Source of the DNA: CAYSCZ01 sp051155775
GTDB lineage: Bacteria > Bacteroidota > Bacteroidia > Cytophagales > Cyclobacteriaceae
Length of the DNA: 64,000 bases
Reading direction: 5' to 3'
Assembly (NCBI GenBank): GCA_051155775.1
Contig: DAXETV010000006.1
Span: 74,822-138,821, forward strand
Program-made: the position numbers and the translations under genes
Notes under the pieces: model-generated
Databases searched by the model: none
The model's input: the letters and a program-made list of their open reading frames with translations, nothing else
Told to the model about the DNA's origin: nothing
In this document: positions 9,626-18,521 of the stretch, one piece after another
Numbering within the stretch: the first letter of the stretch is position 1
Layout of the letters: each line of letters begins with the position of its first letter

Positions 9626-10360
9626 CTAGAAGTTTGGTGATAGTAAATATTTACTGTAGAATTCGTCAATAACTTTCACTGCATCACTGGCATTATCCAC
9701 CAGGTTAACGAGGTCAAGGTCTTCGGGATCAATGTTATTTTCCTTAACTAGTATTTCTTTTATCCAGTTAAACAAACCACCCCAAAATCGTCTACCAACC
9801 AAAACGATGGGAAACCTCCCAATCTTTTCTGTTTGTATCAAAGTTAAGGCTTCGAATAACTCATCCAAGGTACCGAAACCACCTGGCATCACAATAAATC
9901 CCTGTGAGTATTTTACGAACATCACCTTTCTAACAAAAAAATAATCAAAATTGATTAGCTTATCTCTATCGATGTATATATTATTATCCTGTTCGTGGGG
10001 TAAAGCAATATTTAATCCCACTGATTTCCCCCCCTGTCTATGGGCCCCTTTATTCCCGGCTTCCATTACCCCTGGCCCTCCGCCGGTAATCACACCATAG
10101 CCATGTCTTACAAGCTTAGCTGCAATTTCCTCTGCCATATTATAGACCGGTGAACCAGGCCTGGCACGTGCCGAGCCAAAAACGGATACACAAGGTCCTA
10201 TTTTTGCCAGTTTCTCAAACCCTTCAACAAACTCAGACATCACTTTAAAAATCACCCAGGAATCAGATATTTTTATCTCATTCCAGTCTTTATCTGTAAA
10301 AGCCTGGCGAATTAATTCTTCCTGATTGGCTTTGCCATTACCATTGCCATTTACTACCAT
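9626..10360 (-). CDS. LOG-family / TIGR00730 Rossmann-fold protein
   Basis: A 244-residue protein with the lysine decarboxylase-like LOG signature: GGGPGVMEAGNKGA in the first half and PGGFGTLDE in the second. LOG proteins release cytokinin-type bases from nucleoside monophosphates (phosphoribohydrolase); many bacterial members have no proven role. It is cytoplasmic, with no signal peptide. It follows the TIGR01777 gene by 6 bases, and its TAG stop is in the same frame as uvrA, with no canonical start codon in between. The N-terminus is rich in Asn and Gly and is probably disordered. Confidence 0.88.
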   Translation of the reverse strand: MVVNGNGNGKANQEELIRQAFTDKDWNEIKISDSWVIFKVMSEFVEGFEKLAKIGPCVSVFGSARARPGSPVYNMAEEIAAKLVRHGYGVITGGGPGVMEAGNKGAHRQGGKSVGLNIALPHEQDNNIYIDRDKLINFDYFFVRKVMFVKYSQGFIVMPGGFGTLDELFEALTLIQTEKIGRFPIVLVGRRFWGGLFNWIKEILVKENNIDPEDLDLVNLVDNASDAVKVIDEFYSKYLLSPNF

Positions 10361-10366
10361 ATTAAG

Positions 10367-11278
10367 TTATTTTTTTAGTAAGTTTATTAGTGCTTCTTCC
10401 AGGTTCTCGTATTCAAATTTGAATCCTGACATTTTTATTTTTTTATTGGAGACTTTGTTTCCCCCCAAGGCGATTTGTGCCATCTCCCCAAGCATGCTTT
10501 TTAACGCAAAATCAGGCACATTGGGTAACCATAACGGTCTTTTGAGTAATTTTGCACAGGTTTGGGTAAATTGTTTATTGGTTACCGGCTCTGACGAAAC
10601 TGCGTTGTAGGAGCCAATCAACTGGTCACCTTTAATAGCATAGTAAAACATATCTACGAGATCATTAATATGTATCCAACTCAAGTATTGTTTTCCTGAA
10701 CCTAAAGGCGCACCAAATCCTAATTTTATGGGTTGGACCATTTTTGGAAGTGCACCTCCATCGCTACTGAGCACCACACCAATCCTCAACTTGACCACCT
10801 TTAAAACAAAATTGTTAAATTGATCGACGGCCTGTTCCCATTCCTCAACCACCTCGGCAAGGAAACCATCACCTTTTGGCGCATGTTCATCTAAAAAACT
10901 ATCACCGGTGTTCAGGCCATAATAGCCGATGGCAGAGGCAGAGACAATGGTTTTGACAGCCAGACCTTTATCTTTAATGGTATTGAAAAGTAAATTAGTT
11001 GACTGTACACGGCTATCCAGTATCTCTTTCTTTCTTTTATCAGACCATGGTTTATCAGCTACCCCAGCGCCTGCCAGGTGCACAATGGTATTAACAGAAG
11101 AGAATGCTTCCAGATCAATTACTCCATCGGACGGTGACCAATAGAAGTTTTGTTGATTATCTGCCTTTTTGTGATTGGTAGTGAGGGTTTTGAAAGTATG
11201 TCCTTCCTGCTTAAGCTTAGTTCTTAACCTCGATCCTACCAGGCCTGAAGCCCCGGTTATTAGTATTGTTTCGCTCAT
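10367..11278 (-). CDS. TIGR01777 family NAD(P)-dependent epimerase
   Basis: A 303-residue extended short-chain dehydrogenase/reductase. The N-terminal GASGLVGSRL motif binds the dinucleotide, followed by VHLAGAGVADKPWSDKRKK, which is characteristic of the TIGR01777 (YfcH/SDR39U1) family, and the SASAIGYYG segment with the catalytic Tyr region. The C-terminal DUF1731-like extension (residues 250-300) is present. The substrate is unknown. It heads a minus-strand run with the LOG gene and uvrA. No clear promoter could be found upstream of 11278. Confidence 0.88.
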   Translation of the reverse strand: MSETILITGASGLVGSRLRTKLKQEGHTFKTLTTNHKKADNQQNFYWSPSDGVIDLEAFSSVNTIVHLAGAGVADKPWSDKRKKEILDSRVQSTNLLFNTIKDKGLAVKTIVSASAIGYYGLNTGDSFLDEHAPKGDGFLAEVVEEWEQAVDQFNNFVLKVVKLRIGVVLSSDGGALPKMVQPIKLGFGAPLGSGKQYLSWIHINDLVDMFYYAIKGDQLIGSYNAVSSEPVTNKQFTQTCAKLLKRPLWLPNVPDFALKSMLGEMAQIALGGNKVSNKKIKMSGFKFEYENLEEALINLLKK

Positions 11279-11483
11279 ATACTAATGTTCAGTATGAAGT
11301 TACTAAATTAAATGGCTGAAACTAAATGTTTGCCTTAACATATATTATGTTTTATTAAAATAAAAAACCAAAGAATTGTTATTACTACCAACGCATTTGG
11401 GATGGTAAGGAGGCAGCATATTACTTTACCAAGCCCAATATAAAAACTGGTCATTCGGTAATTAAAAGAACTCTGCTAAATGA

Positions 11484-11491
11484 TAAATTTG
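11484..11491 (+). promoter_or_regulatory. Possible -7 promoter element
   Basis: TAAATTTG matches the Bacteroidota -7 consensus TAnnTTTG and lies 30 bases before the ATG at 11522. The expected TTTG at 11461-11464 reads ATTA, so only half of the promoter is supported. Confidence 0.35.
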
Positions 11492-11521
11492 TAAAGAATT
11501 TAACTAATGTATTTTGAATCT

Positions 11522-11959
11522 ATGAGAAGCTTATCTATTCTATTAATTATTATCACATTGCATTTTTCATGTAGTCAAAACAAAACAGAAAGCAAGTTAA
11601 TAAGTCTAATAGAAGAAAGGACATCTAACGCAGAAACAGAGTGCCAGCGATTTGAAATGTTAGATCAAGAGATGAGGGACATGCTAAATAATATTAGAAC
11701 CAAATATCAATCATATCCTGAATTTATTAAAAAGCTAAATGCTTCCCAGGCATACTGGATTCCTTACATGAATAGCCAGGTAAGGGCCTTATACCCAAAG
11801 GACTGGGATAGATTTTATAGGAAAAATTTTGGCCGCAAAGAATTTAATGAATGTAAGTGCAGAGAACTTTCTAAGTTAATACTGACCAGAATAAAAGATC
11901 TTTCAATATTCCTGGAAAGTGATTCCATTGATAATTGTCCGGTGATCTTTAATGAATAA
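11522..11959 (+). CDS. Lipoprotein, LprI/DUF1311-like
   Basis: From the ATG at 11522 the protein has 145 residues. A short hydrophobic signal ends in the lipobox FSC, so the mature protein starts at Cys 17. The mature part contains LNASQAYWIPYMNSQ and CKCRELSKLILTRIKDL, which resemble the Q-x2-W-x2-Y and C-x-L-x2-R pattern of the LprI/DUF1311 family (lysozyme inhibitor-like). The family call is moderate. An upstream ATG at 11507 would add five residues before the signal and is less likely. A strong terminator follows at once. Confidence 0.72.
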   Translation: MRSLSILLIIITLHFSCSQNKTESKLISLIEERTSNAETECQRFEMLDQEMRDMLNNIRTKYQSYPEFIKKLNASQAYWIPYMNSQVRALYPKDWDRFYRKNFGRKEFNECKCRELSKLILTRIKDLSIFLESDSIDNCPVIFNE

Positions 11960-11962
11960 AAT

Positions 11963-11997
11963 AAAAAGAGACTGTCTAAAAAGCAGCCTCTTTTTAT
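11963..11997 (+). terminator. Intrinsic terminator after the LprI-like gene
   Basis: The arm AAAAAGAGACTG pairs with CAGCCTCTTTTT around the loop at 11975-11983, with one internal mismatch, and ends in a T run. It begins four bases after the stop codon. The A-rich left arm makes it usable in both directions. Confidence 0.8.
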
Positions 11998-12090
11998 TTC
12001 TCAGTTGGATGATGCACCATTTTGTGACTTCTGCTGAGACGCTGTTTACCAATCAAATCAACTCTATATTAATCATTTAAATGGGATTAT

Positions 12091-12118
12091 GGCCTCTCCG
12101 AATACTTTTGGGAAGGCC
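12091..12118. terminator. Weak hairpin between convergent genes
   Basis: GGCCTCTCC (12091-12099) pairs with GGGAAGGCC (12110-12118) apart from one bulged C. It lies between the LprI-like gene and the 3' end of the TonB receptor. No strong T run follows immediately on either strand, so a terminator role is only possible. Confidence 0.3.
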
Positions 12119-12144
12119 TCATTTGTCATATTTTTCAATTTGTG

Positions 12145-15048
12145 TTATAAAGTGTAACTAATTCCTGCACCAAAAGTAACTCCAGGGCTCCAACTCTGAA
12201 AATCTGCACTCGGATCCCCTTCAGCACTTGAAAATTTACGTTTGTAAAACCATTCGCGTTTATCCAAAAGAATATTGGAAATACTAAAATTAAACCCCCA
12301 TTGTTGATCGGCGCCAAATGATTTATTCAAATTAAAATTTAAACTATGGAAGGGTTCTGAGAAGACATCAGGTTCAATACCTCCACCAACTATGAACAAT
12401 GTCTCACCTTTTACATTATAGAATAATCCTGCGTCAAAACCATTTTCGTAGTTATTGTAGGACAATCCTGCATTGAGCACCCAAGGCGCCTGACCCTCCA
12501 TATTTCTTGTCTCGTCTATTGTCTCTCCAGATCTGGCATTATTTTGTCTATTCCTGAGCTCGGTATCAGACATATCAATCTGAGACTCTACCAGAGTAAC
12601 ATTTCCATTCGCACTAAAGTTGGGCGAAATAAAATCAAGCGCTGTTCGGAACTCTAATTCTATTCCGTATAATCTACCGTCCCCTACATTTCTTGGTTGA
12701 AACTCTACATTTGTTTGCGCCTGAGGTAACCTTACTAATTCTATGGGATCATTAAAAGATTTATAAAAGGCAGAGACAGAATATAATTGTCCTCTATCCT
12801 TAAACAACTCCCAACGCAAGTCTATATTGTCTATAAGGGTTTCTCTTAAATTACCATCCCAATCATCAATAGCAAATAATCCTCCATTGAAAATCCTGTT
12901 AGAAACAGGATCAAGGATTTGGGCAAAAGATAATTCTTTAAATGAAGGCCTGGCGATTGTTCGGGAGTAGGAAACTCTTAAATTCTGGGCTTCAACAATT
13001 TCATAAATAAGATTAATGGATGGGAAAAAATCTAAGGCATCCAGGACTTTATCGTTATCAAGAACTTGAGTTTGTAATTGGTCCCTTCCTGTATGCCTTT
13101 GAACAAAGTTTTCTGCACGAACACCAACAATTCCTTTTAATTTATCAGCTGGCTTGAACTCTGTGGAAAAATATATACCCGTGTTATTAATGTTAGCATT
13201 ATATTGGTTTGGGTTAGGTAAGGTGAATCCAGACCTTACAAATAGATTTCCATTAGGGAATAGTGTTTCATCTGTCCACACCTGGGTGGCATCCCCTGTC
13301 CAATCCGGTTGTTGGTTATTTAGAAAAACAACATCAAAATCTACGATTTCATAATCCCTTTCCTTGTAGGTATGACTAACTCCAAACTTGATCTTGGCAT
13401 CGCGGGAAAAAATATTAAGTTTATTAGTTATATCCACTTTTCCTACGAGGTTGATTTCATCCAGTTCCCTCCATAATCGACTTGGGTTTCCAGCTGCCCC
13501 ACCTACAAATGCAAGACGAACATCCGGACGGCTGCCAACTTCTGTAAAAGCTGTTTTTCGGATATCAGGGTCTTCTTGAGATGACCAGGTAGAAGAACCT
13601 CTCCAGTCAATGACCCACTTATCTTCATTAAGATGGTGCTCACCGTTCAGAAAAAGGTTAGTGACTGAACGTTGATTGTATTCCAGGTTATCAGAGGATC
13701 CAAAGAACCCTGATTTTCCTGCGGTACCCTCATCATTATCTACCAGTGCAAATTGCGCGCTTCGACTTTCACCATTTTGAAGGTGCATCACTGTAAATCG
13801 ATATTTAGATAAGTCAGTTTTATAAGCAAGGCCTCCCAAACCGCCCAAAAGTACACTGTTTTCCGTAAGGGTTCCTGAAATAGTCTCTGCTAACACAAAA
13901 TCAGTTTGATCAGGATCGGTTGGTGCATTTTGAAATTGGCCAAAAAAAGCATCATCATAGAGCACAGTACTACTTCTATAATTTCCTGTGAGTAAATAAC
14001 CGATATTATTGCCACTTTTCAGCTCTTTCTGATTTGCAAAAGTGAACCCAAAATTATAATTCATTAAACTTGTTTCCTGTTCTGCGCCTACTGTCGGGCT
14101 AAACTCTCCCAGAAATGCCTCTACCTCCTCACTTTCAAAGTTTTCGCCTTCTACCCCAACAGGTGTTGGAGGATCACTTAAATCAAAACCTGTGGGCAAA
14201 TCCCTAATACCATTATCAAATCCAAGGAAATCTGTATCACTCCCTTCATAATCAATATAATCATCATTAAGATGCATTGATGGGTTAAAACCAATCCCCA
14301 GGGAAACTTTGATAACCTTTTCTTCAGGGAAGTCTTTCGTTTCAATATTTACAATACCTCCTGTGAAATCTGCCGGTAGCTCAGGAGTAAAGGTCTTCAT
14401 TATAAGCATATTGTCTATCAAATTGGTGGGGAATACATCAATTTGAATACTGTTTCGGTCAGGATCCAATCCCGGTATATCCGCGCCATTTAGTGTGGTT
14501 TTTGTATATCTATCTCCAAGTCCTCGTACATAGACATATTTACCACCTTCTACAGTAACACCGGTAACACGCTTGGCAGCTTCACCAGCGTCACTATCCC
14601 CTATCTTACGAAAACTTTCAGAAGAGATTCCATCCATGACATTTGCTGATTTCCTTTTCACAGTTAGTAAAGCAGATTCGGTGGTTTTGATGGCTTCTGC
14701 AGTTACTATTACTTCCTCTAGTTCCTCAACAGCCTCTCCCAATCTGATATTGCCTATAACATTGACTTCATCAGAAACCACTTCTATACCTTCAATGGTT
14801 ACTGTTTTATACGACACAAAAGACGCTTGTAAATTATAGGTTCCCGGCTCAGCACGAATATCAAACTTGCCATCAAAATCGGTAACTGCGCCGGTAGTAG
14901 TACCCTGGATAATTACAGTAACACCAAATAGCGATTCACCTGTGCCATCGTCAATAACGGTACCTCTGATCGTACCTTTCTGTGCCAGCCCCAGAAATGG
15001 TAACCATAGCATCAAAAGAATAAAAGAATATCTATAAAATTTCTTCAT
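12145..15048 (-). CDS. TonB-dependent receptor with N-terminal carboxypeptidase-regulatory-like domain
   Basis: A 967-residue outer membrane receptor: signal peptide ending near GLAQ (22), carboxypeptidase-regulatory-like domain (about 24-110, GTVIDDGTGESLFGVTVII), plug domain (about 115-240, with VYVRGLGDRYTKTTLNGADI) and a 22-strand-type barrel to the C-terminus. It imports a ligand with energy from TonB/ExbBD. The GLGDRYTKTTLNGADIPG plug is a known Bacteroidota subfamily usually paired with a non-SusD secreted partner; here the partner is probably the lipoprotein encoded upstream. A 28-base palindrome with a T run separates the two genes. The ligand is unknown. Confidence 0.92.
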   Translation of the reverse strand: MKKFYRYSFILLMLWLPFLGLAQKGTIRGTVIDDGTGESLFGVTVIIQGTTTGAVTDFDGKFDIRAEPGTYNLQASFVSYKTVTIEGIEVVSDEVNVIGNIRLGEAVEELEEVIVTAEAIKTTESALLTVKRKSANVMDGISSESFRKIGDSDAGEAAKRVTGVTVEGGKYVYVRGLGDRYTKTTLNGADIPGLDPDRNSIQIDVFPTNLIDNMLIMKTFTPELPADFTGGIVNIETKDFPEEKVIKVSLGIGFNPSMHLNDDYIDYEGSDTDFLGFDNGIRDLPTGFDLSDPPTPVGVEGENFESEEVEAFLGEFSPTVGAEQETSLMNYNFGFTFANQKELKSGNNIGYLLTGNYRSSTVLYDDAFFGQFQNAPTDPDQTDFVLAETISGTLTENSVLLGGLGGLAYKTDLSKYRFTVMHLQNGESRSAQFALVDNDEGTAGKSGFFGSSDNLEYNQRSVTNLFLNGEHHLNEDKWVIDWRGSSTWSSQEDPDIRKTAFTEVGSRPDVRLAFVGGAAGNPSRLWRELDEINLVGKVDITNKLNIFSRDAKIKFGVSHTYKERDYEIVDFDVVFLNNQQPDWTGDATQVWTDETLFPNGNLFVRSGFTLPNPNQYNANINNTGIYFSTEFKPADKLKGIVGVRAENFVQRHTGRDQLQTQVLDNDKVLDALDFFPSINLIYEIVEAQNLRVSYSRTIARPSFKELSFAQILDPVSNRIFNGGLFAIDDWDGNLRETLIDNIDLRWELFKDRGQLYSVSAFYKSFNDPIELVRLPQAQTNVEFQPRNVGDGRLYGIELEFRTALDFISPNFSANGNVTLVESQIDMSDTELRNRQNNARSGETIDETRNMEGQAPWVLNAGLSYNNYENGFDAGLFYNVKGETLFIVGGGIEPDVFSEPFHSLNFNLNKSFGADQQWGFNFSISNILLDKREWFYKRKFSSAEGDPSADFQSWSPGVTFGAGISYTL

Positions 15049-15101
15049 TAGTTATTAGTTTTTAGGATGATGTTTAATAAACACGGCAAATTAGACAAAA
15101 A

Positions 15102-15129
15102 AAAAGCTTGTCTGTACAGACAAGCTTTT
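15102..15129 (-). terminator. Perfect 28-base palindrome, intrinsic terminator on the minus strand
   Basis: Positions 15102-15129 read the same on both strands (arm AAAAGCTTGTCTG, central GTAC loop region). Read on the minus strand it follows the lipoprotein stop by 18 bases and is followed by nine T residues (complement of 15093-15101), a textbook intrinsic terminator. It lies upstream of the TonB receptor, so it should attenuate or separate its transcription from that of the lipoprotein. Confidence 0.85.
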
Positions 15130-15147
15130 ATCAAAATGTTATATTTT

Positions 15148-16986
15148 TTATAAACCTAGATCGCCTAAAGCACCAGAATTTCCAGCCCATGTCCAGTCAA
15201 AATCAGAGGCAGCAGGACCAACAGTCTGAGATCCTACGGCTACACCGAATGTCACATTTTCAGCAGGAACGCCTGCGAAAGCAGCATTATCAGATGCAAC
15301 ATCAGTTTCTAAGCCAGTATTAACACCAGTACCGTCACCTCCAAAAGTTTCGAAATCTCCGACAGTAGTGATTCCGAAGAAATATGTATTGCTTACACCA
15401 GCATTGGTATTATCATCCCAGTCTACGATGTGATCGATGTCAGCACCAGCAAATACAACTCCATTATCAAATTGATGAGTTCCTCGGTTTAGTGAACCTT
15501 CAGGACCATCTAATTCAAAAGCAGAACCTGATCTGGGAGTAACGATGATAAAATCGTTACATTCTCCAATCCAGTCCTGGTCAGTATCCATTGAATCATC
15601 ATTAGAGTTCCATATTAATGCATTGTTGATGGTTACATTTCCACCGAACCATTCGATACCATCATCAGCATTCGCAACAACCTCAACCCAGTTTATCGTT
15701 GTACCTGATCCAACACCACCTAGTGTTAATCCGTTGATTTCATTACCTGCACCAATGTTAGTACCACCATGTCTGATAGAGATGTAAGTGATTGTACCAG
15801 AGTTGTCAGCCGGATCGTCTCCACCATAAAGACCATTAGGGTCAGTTGAAGGTATTCCCTCGATTTGCACTTCTGTAACGTCCTCATCATTGTCATTTTG
15901 CGCAGAGATTGGTGCACTACCTAAGATTATAACACCACCCCATAGACCAGGTTGCTCTGGAGATGTAGTACTTGCATAAAGACCAGCTGCAACATCAGCA
16001 GGATCGATAGGATCCAGGATTGAAGTAAAAATAATTGGTAATGCTGCGGTACCGTTAGCATTTAATGTCCCTCCTCTAGCGACCAAAAGAGCAGTAGAAG
16101 CTGAGCCCTGGCCTTCTTCTCCTTTTATTACCGTACCAGCTTCGATAGTTAAAGTAACACCATCTAATACGGTTACCCTTGTTTCAAGAACATAAATGTT
16201 ATCAGCGGTCCATGTAGTATTTTCGGTAATATCTCCTCTAACTTCAACAACAGGTGTAACTGGTGCAGCGTTTACTGTAAGAACGTGTGTGAATTCATCA
16301 ACATCACCATCTGTGTCAGTTGCAGTAAACACAATAGTATTTGCTCCAACAACACCACCCAGGTCAAGAATTGTTTGCCAGCCTAAAGTGAATGTTCCAC
16401 TTATGCTGGTAGGATTTGCAGAAAGATCATCTCCAGTTACGGCAGCAAAATCAACGGCACTACCTCCATTGACTGAAGCTTCAAACGAAGCTATTCCATC
16501 AGCACCATCTACCTGATAAGGTACGGCAGCCAAATCCGCACCGAATTCGATAGTTGCGGCTTCAGGGATAGAGGATATGGAGATTGCATTATCATCCACA
16601 CCCAGGATGTTGATAACGGCTGTTGCAGTTGCTGATTGACCCTCTGAGTCTGTCACTGTTAAAGTAACAGAGGCAGCCCCTTCAGTTGTTCCAGCATCAA
16701 AATTGATAGAAACAGATGCACCAGAAACATCCCCAGAAGGATTTGATACTGTTACACCACTTCCTGTAGCTGTGTATGTGGCAGTCAATCCAGCATCTAC
16801 ACTAACTGTAAAAGAAACTGACTCTCCAGCAGCACCATTATCAACTGATGTTATAGCACTAGGCGCTGTTACGGTTGGTGCAGAGAAACTTGGTGTTCCG
16901 GTACTATCATCATCATCATCATCTCCACAAGACATGACGAACATAAGAGCACCGAAGAAAAACAATAACGAAAGTAATTTTTTCAT
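15148..16986 (-). CDS. Surface-exposed lipoprotein with Ig-like and beta-helix-like regions
   Basis: A 612-residue lipoprotein. The signal peptide ends at Cys 20 (VMSC), followed by Gly and six Asp, which matches the acidic lipoprotein export signal that sends lipoproteins to the cell surface in Bacteroidota. Residues about 30-240 look like two Ig/cadherin-type beta domains (EGAASVTLTVTDSEGQSATA; ANTIVFTATDTDGDVDEF). From about 250 a repetitive region rich in Gly, Asn and Thr (TVLDGVTLTIEAGTVIKGEE, GGNVTINNALIWNSNDDS) suggests a right-handed beta helix. It probably works with the TonB receptor downstream, in place of a SusD. Binding or enzyme activity cannot be told from sequence. Confidence 0.85.
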   Translation of the reverse strand: MKKLLSLLFFFGALMFVMSCGDDDDDDSTGTPSFSAPTVTAPSAITSVDNGAAGESVSFTVSVDAGLTATYTATGSGVTVSNPSGDVSGASVSINFDAGTTEGAASVTLTVTDSEGQSATATAVINILGVDDNAISISSIPEAATIEFGADLAAVPYQVDGADGIASFEASVNGGSAVDFAAVTGDDLSANPTSISGTFTLGWQTILDLGGVVGANTIVFTATDTDGDVDEFTHVLTVNAAPVTPVVEVRGDITENTTWTADNIYVLETRVTVLDGVTLTIEAGTVIKGEEGQGSASTALLVARGGTLNANGTAALPIIFTSILDPIDPADVAAGLYASTTSPEQPGLWGGVIILGSAPISAQNDNDEDVTEVQIEGIPSTDPNGLYGGDDPADNSGTITYISIRHGGTNIGAGNEINGLTLGGVGSGTTINWVEVVANADDGIEWFGGNVTINNALIWNSNDDSMDTDQDWIGECNDFIIVTPRSGSAFELDGPEGSLNRGTHQFDNGVVFAGADIDHIVDWDDNTNAGVSNTYFFGITTVGDFETFGGDGTGVNTGLETDVASDNAAFAGVPAENVTFGVAVGSQTVGPAASDFDWTWAGNSGALGDLGL

Positions 16987-17164
16987 GTTTTTTTAGGTTT
17001 TAATTACAAGATTTAAATTATCAGCACAAAAATGAATATTAAATTTTAACTGGTGGGATAGCCTCTATTACCAAATAGTTAAACTAGTATGAGGTTTTTA
17101 AACTAGGTGTTAAAATTATTAAGATAATGTTAAGCAACGCAGTAACCAGTAAACATAAATAATT

Positions 17165-18151
17165 TCATTTAGATATATTAACCTTACCTAGGATTTTATT
17201 AACAATGTCCCTGGTAGTGATTCCATCGGCCTCAGCCTCATAATTCAAAATAATTCTATGGTTTAATACGTCCAGTGCAATCTCTTTAATATCCTCCGGT
17301 AACACATATTCACGTTCATCAAAATAAGCGATGGCTTTCGCGGCCAGGTTCAGATTAATAGAAGCTCTGGGTGATGCACCAAACTGCACATAATGATCTT
17401 CTTCCGTCAAGCCATATTCTTTGGGTTTCCGGGTCGCAAATACGACTTCTATAATATATTGCTCTAATGTTTCGGAGATACTTACCTGATTTATCTCATT
17501 TCGAATACTGAAAATATCCTCTTTTGATAGGATGGTTTCAACATGAGAATCGAATTTCAGGTTAGACATCCTTCGCATTACCTCCAGCTCATCTGTTTTC
17601 GAAGGGTAGTCAACATATACCTTCATCATAAACCGGTCTACCTGTGCTTCGGGCAACGGATAAGTACCTTCCTGGTCGACGGGGTTTTGAGTGGCCAGCA
17701 CTAAAAATGGCCTGTCCAGCTTAAAGGTAGTCTCCCCTATGGTTACTTGTTTTTCCTGCATTGCTTCAAGCAAAGCGGATTGAACCTTGGCTGGGGACCG
17801 GTTCACCTCATCTGCAAGGATTAAGTTGGAAAATATTGGACCCTTTTTTACCTCAAACTCTGATTTTTGCTGGTTATAGATCATGGTGCCTATTAAATCA
17901 GCAGGCAGCAGGTCCGGAGTAAATTGGATGCGCTTAAAGTCAAGATGAAGTACATCTGCAAGCGTATTGACGGTCAAAGTCTTTGCCAGGCCTGGGACAC
18001 CTTCCAGTAAAACATGTCCGTTGGTAAATAAACCAACCAGTAAACGATTGATCATATAATCCTGCCCTACCACTACTTTACCAACCTCAGTGATGGCTTT
18101 TTTTATCTTTTCCTGATGTTCTTTTTGGAGATCCATTTGTTCTGTAGGCAT
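17165..18151 (-). CDS. MoxR family AAA+ ATPase
   Basis: A 328-residue AAA+ protein: Walker A GVPGLAKT at residues 51-58, Walker B LILADEVNRS, sensor region LATQNPVDQEGTYPLPEAQ, and the C-terminal lid. MoxR ATPases are chaperones that mature or activate partner proteins, often encoded with DUF58 and von Willebrand domain genes. Those partners are absent here; tRNA genes lie upstream and the lipoprotein gene downstream. The start ATG at 18151 is supported by a full promoter at 18174-18204. It could also carry alternative partners encoded elsewhere. Confidence 0.93.
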   Translation of the reverse strand: MPTEQMDLQKEHQEKIKKAITEVGKVVVGQDYMINRLLVGLFTNGHVLLEGVPGLAKTLTVNTLADVLHLDFKRIQFTPDLLPADLIGTMIYNQQKSEFEVKKGPIFSNLILADEVNRSPAKVQSALLEAMQEKQVTIGETTFKLDRPFLVLATQNPVDQEGTYPLPEAQVDRFMMKVYVDYPSKTDELEVMRRMSNLKFDSHVETILSKEDIFSIRNEINQVSISETLEQYIIEVVFATRKPKEYGLTEEDHYVQFGASPRASINLNLAAKAIAYFDEREYVLPEDIKEIALDVLNHRIILNYEAEADGITTRDIVNKILGKVNISK

Positions 18152-18173
18152 ACCTTCTTTTATTTATGGATGG

Positions 18174-18204
18174 CAAATGTAGAAAGCTTAACCTATCTAT
18201 CAAA
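18174..18204 (-). promoter_or_regulatory. Bacteroidota-type promoter of the moxR gene
   Basis: On the minus strand TTTG (18204-18201), 19 bases, then TACATTTG (18181-18174), an exact match to TTTG-N19-TAnnTTTG. The transcript would start near 18167, about 15 bases before the ATG at 18151. Confidence 0.75.
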
Positions 18205-18257
18205 AATGGACTTGTGAAGGAAAGTTAAATAAGGTTAAAAGTAAAGAATAAGTTTTG

Positions 18258-18342
18258 TACCAGGAGCGGGACTTGAACCCGCACGGCCACAATGGCCACA
18301 AGATTTTAAGTCTTGCGTGTCTACCAATTCCACCATCCCGGC
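18258..18342 (-). tRNA. tRNA-Leu, anticodon UAA
   Basis: The minus strand gives an 85-base tRNA with acceptor GCCGGGA/TCCTGGT (two G-U pairs), D arm, anticodon loop CTTAAAA with anticodon TAA, a long variable arm (GGCCATTGTGGCC region) and a T arm with GGTTCAAGTCC. The long variable arm is typical of class II leucine tRNA. Discriminator base is A and CCA is not encoded. It lies 25 bases downstream of tRNA-Gly, probably on the same transcript. Confidence 0.95.
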
Positions 18343-18367
18343 AATGATATAATCTGCAATAAAAAAG

Positions 18368-18440
<73 letters not shown>

Positions 18441-18490
18441 TTATTTTAATTATGACATCTATTCAATGATCCATTCGTAAAAAAGGATTG

Positions 18491-18520
18491 CAAAGATAAC
18501 TGGCTTAGATTAATTTTCAA
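18491..18520 (-). promoter_or_regulatory. Promoter of the tRNA-Gly/tRNA-Leu unit
   Basis: On the minus strand TTG (18520-18518), 19 bases, then TATCTTTG (18498-18491), matching the Bacteroidota consensus. The transcript would begin near 18484, about 44 bases before mature tRNA-Gly. The -33 element ends two bases from the start codon of the divergent phosphatase gene at 18522. Confidence 0.7.
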
Positions 18521-18521
18521 T

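Noticed and set aside
11359..11516. A 52-codon open frame reading WDGKEAAYYFTKPNIKTG that looks protein-like.
   Set aside because: It has no start codon, overlaps the LprI-like gene start, and matches no family I know; chance in AT-rich DNA is as likely as a remnant.
15102..15129. The 28-base palindrome as an insertion sequence end or operator.
   Set aside because: The T run on the minus strand and the position after a stop codon are fully explained by an intrinsic terminator; no transposase or second copy is seen.
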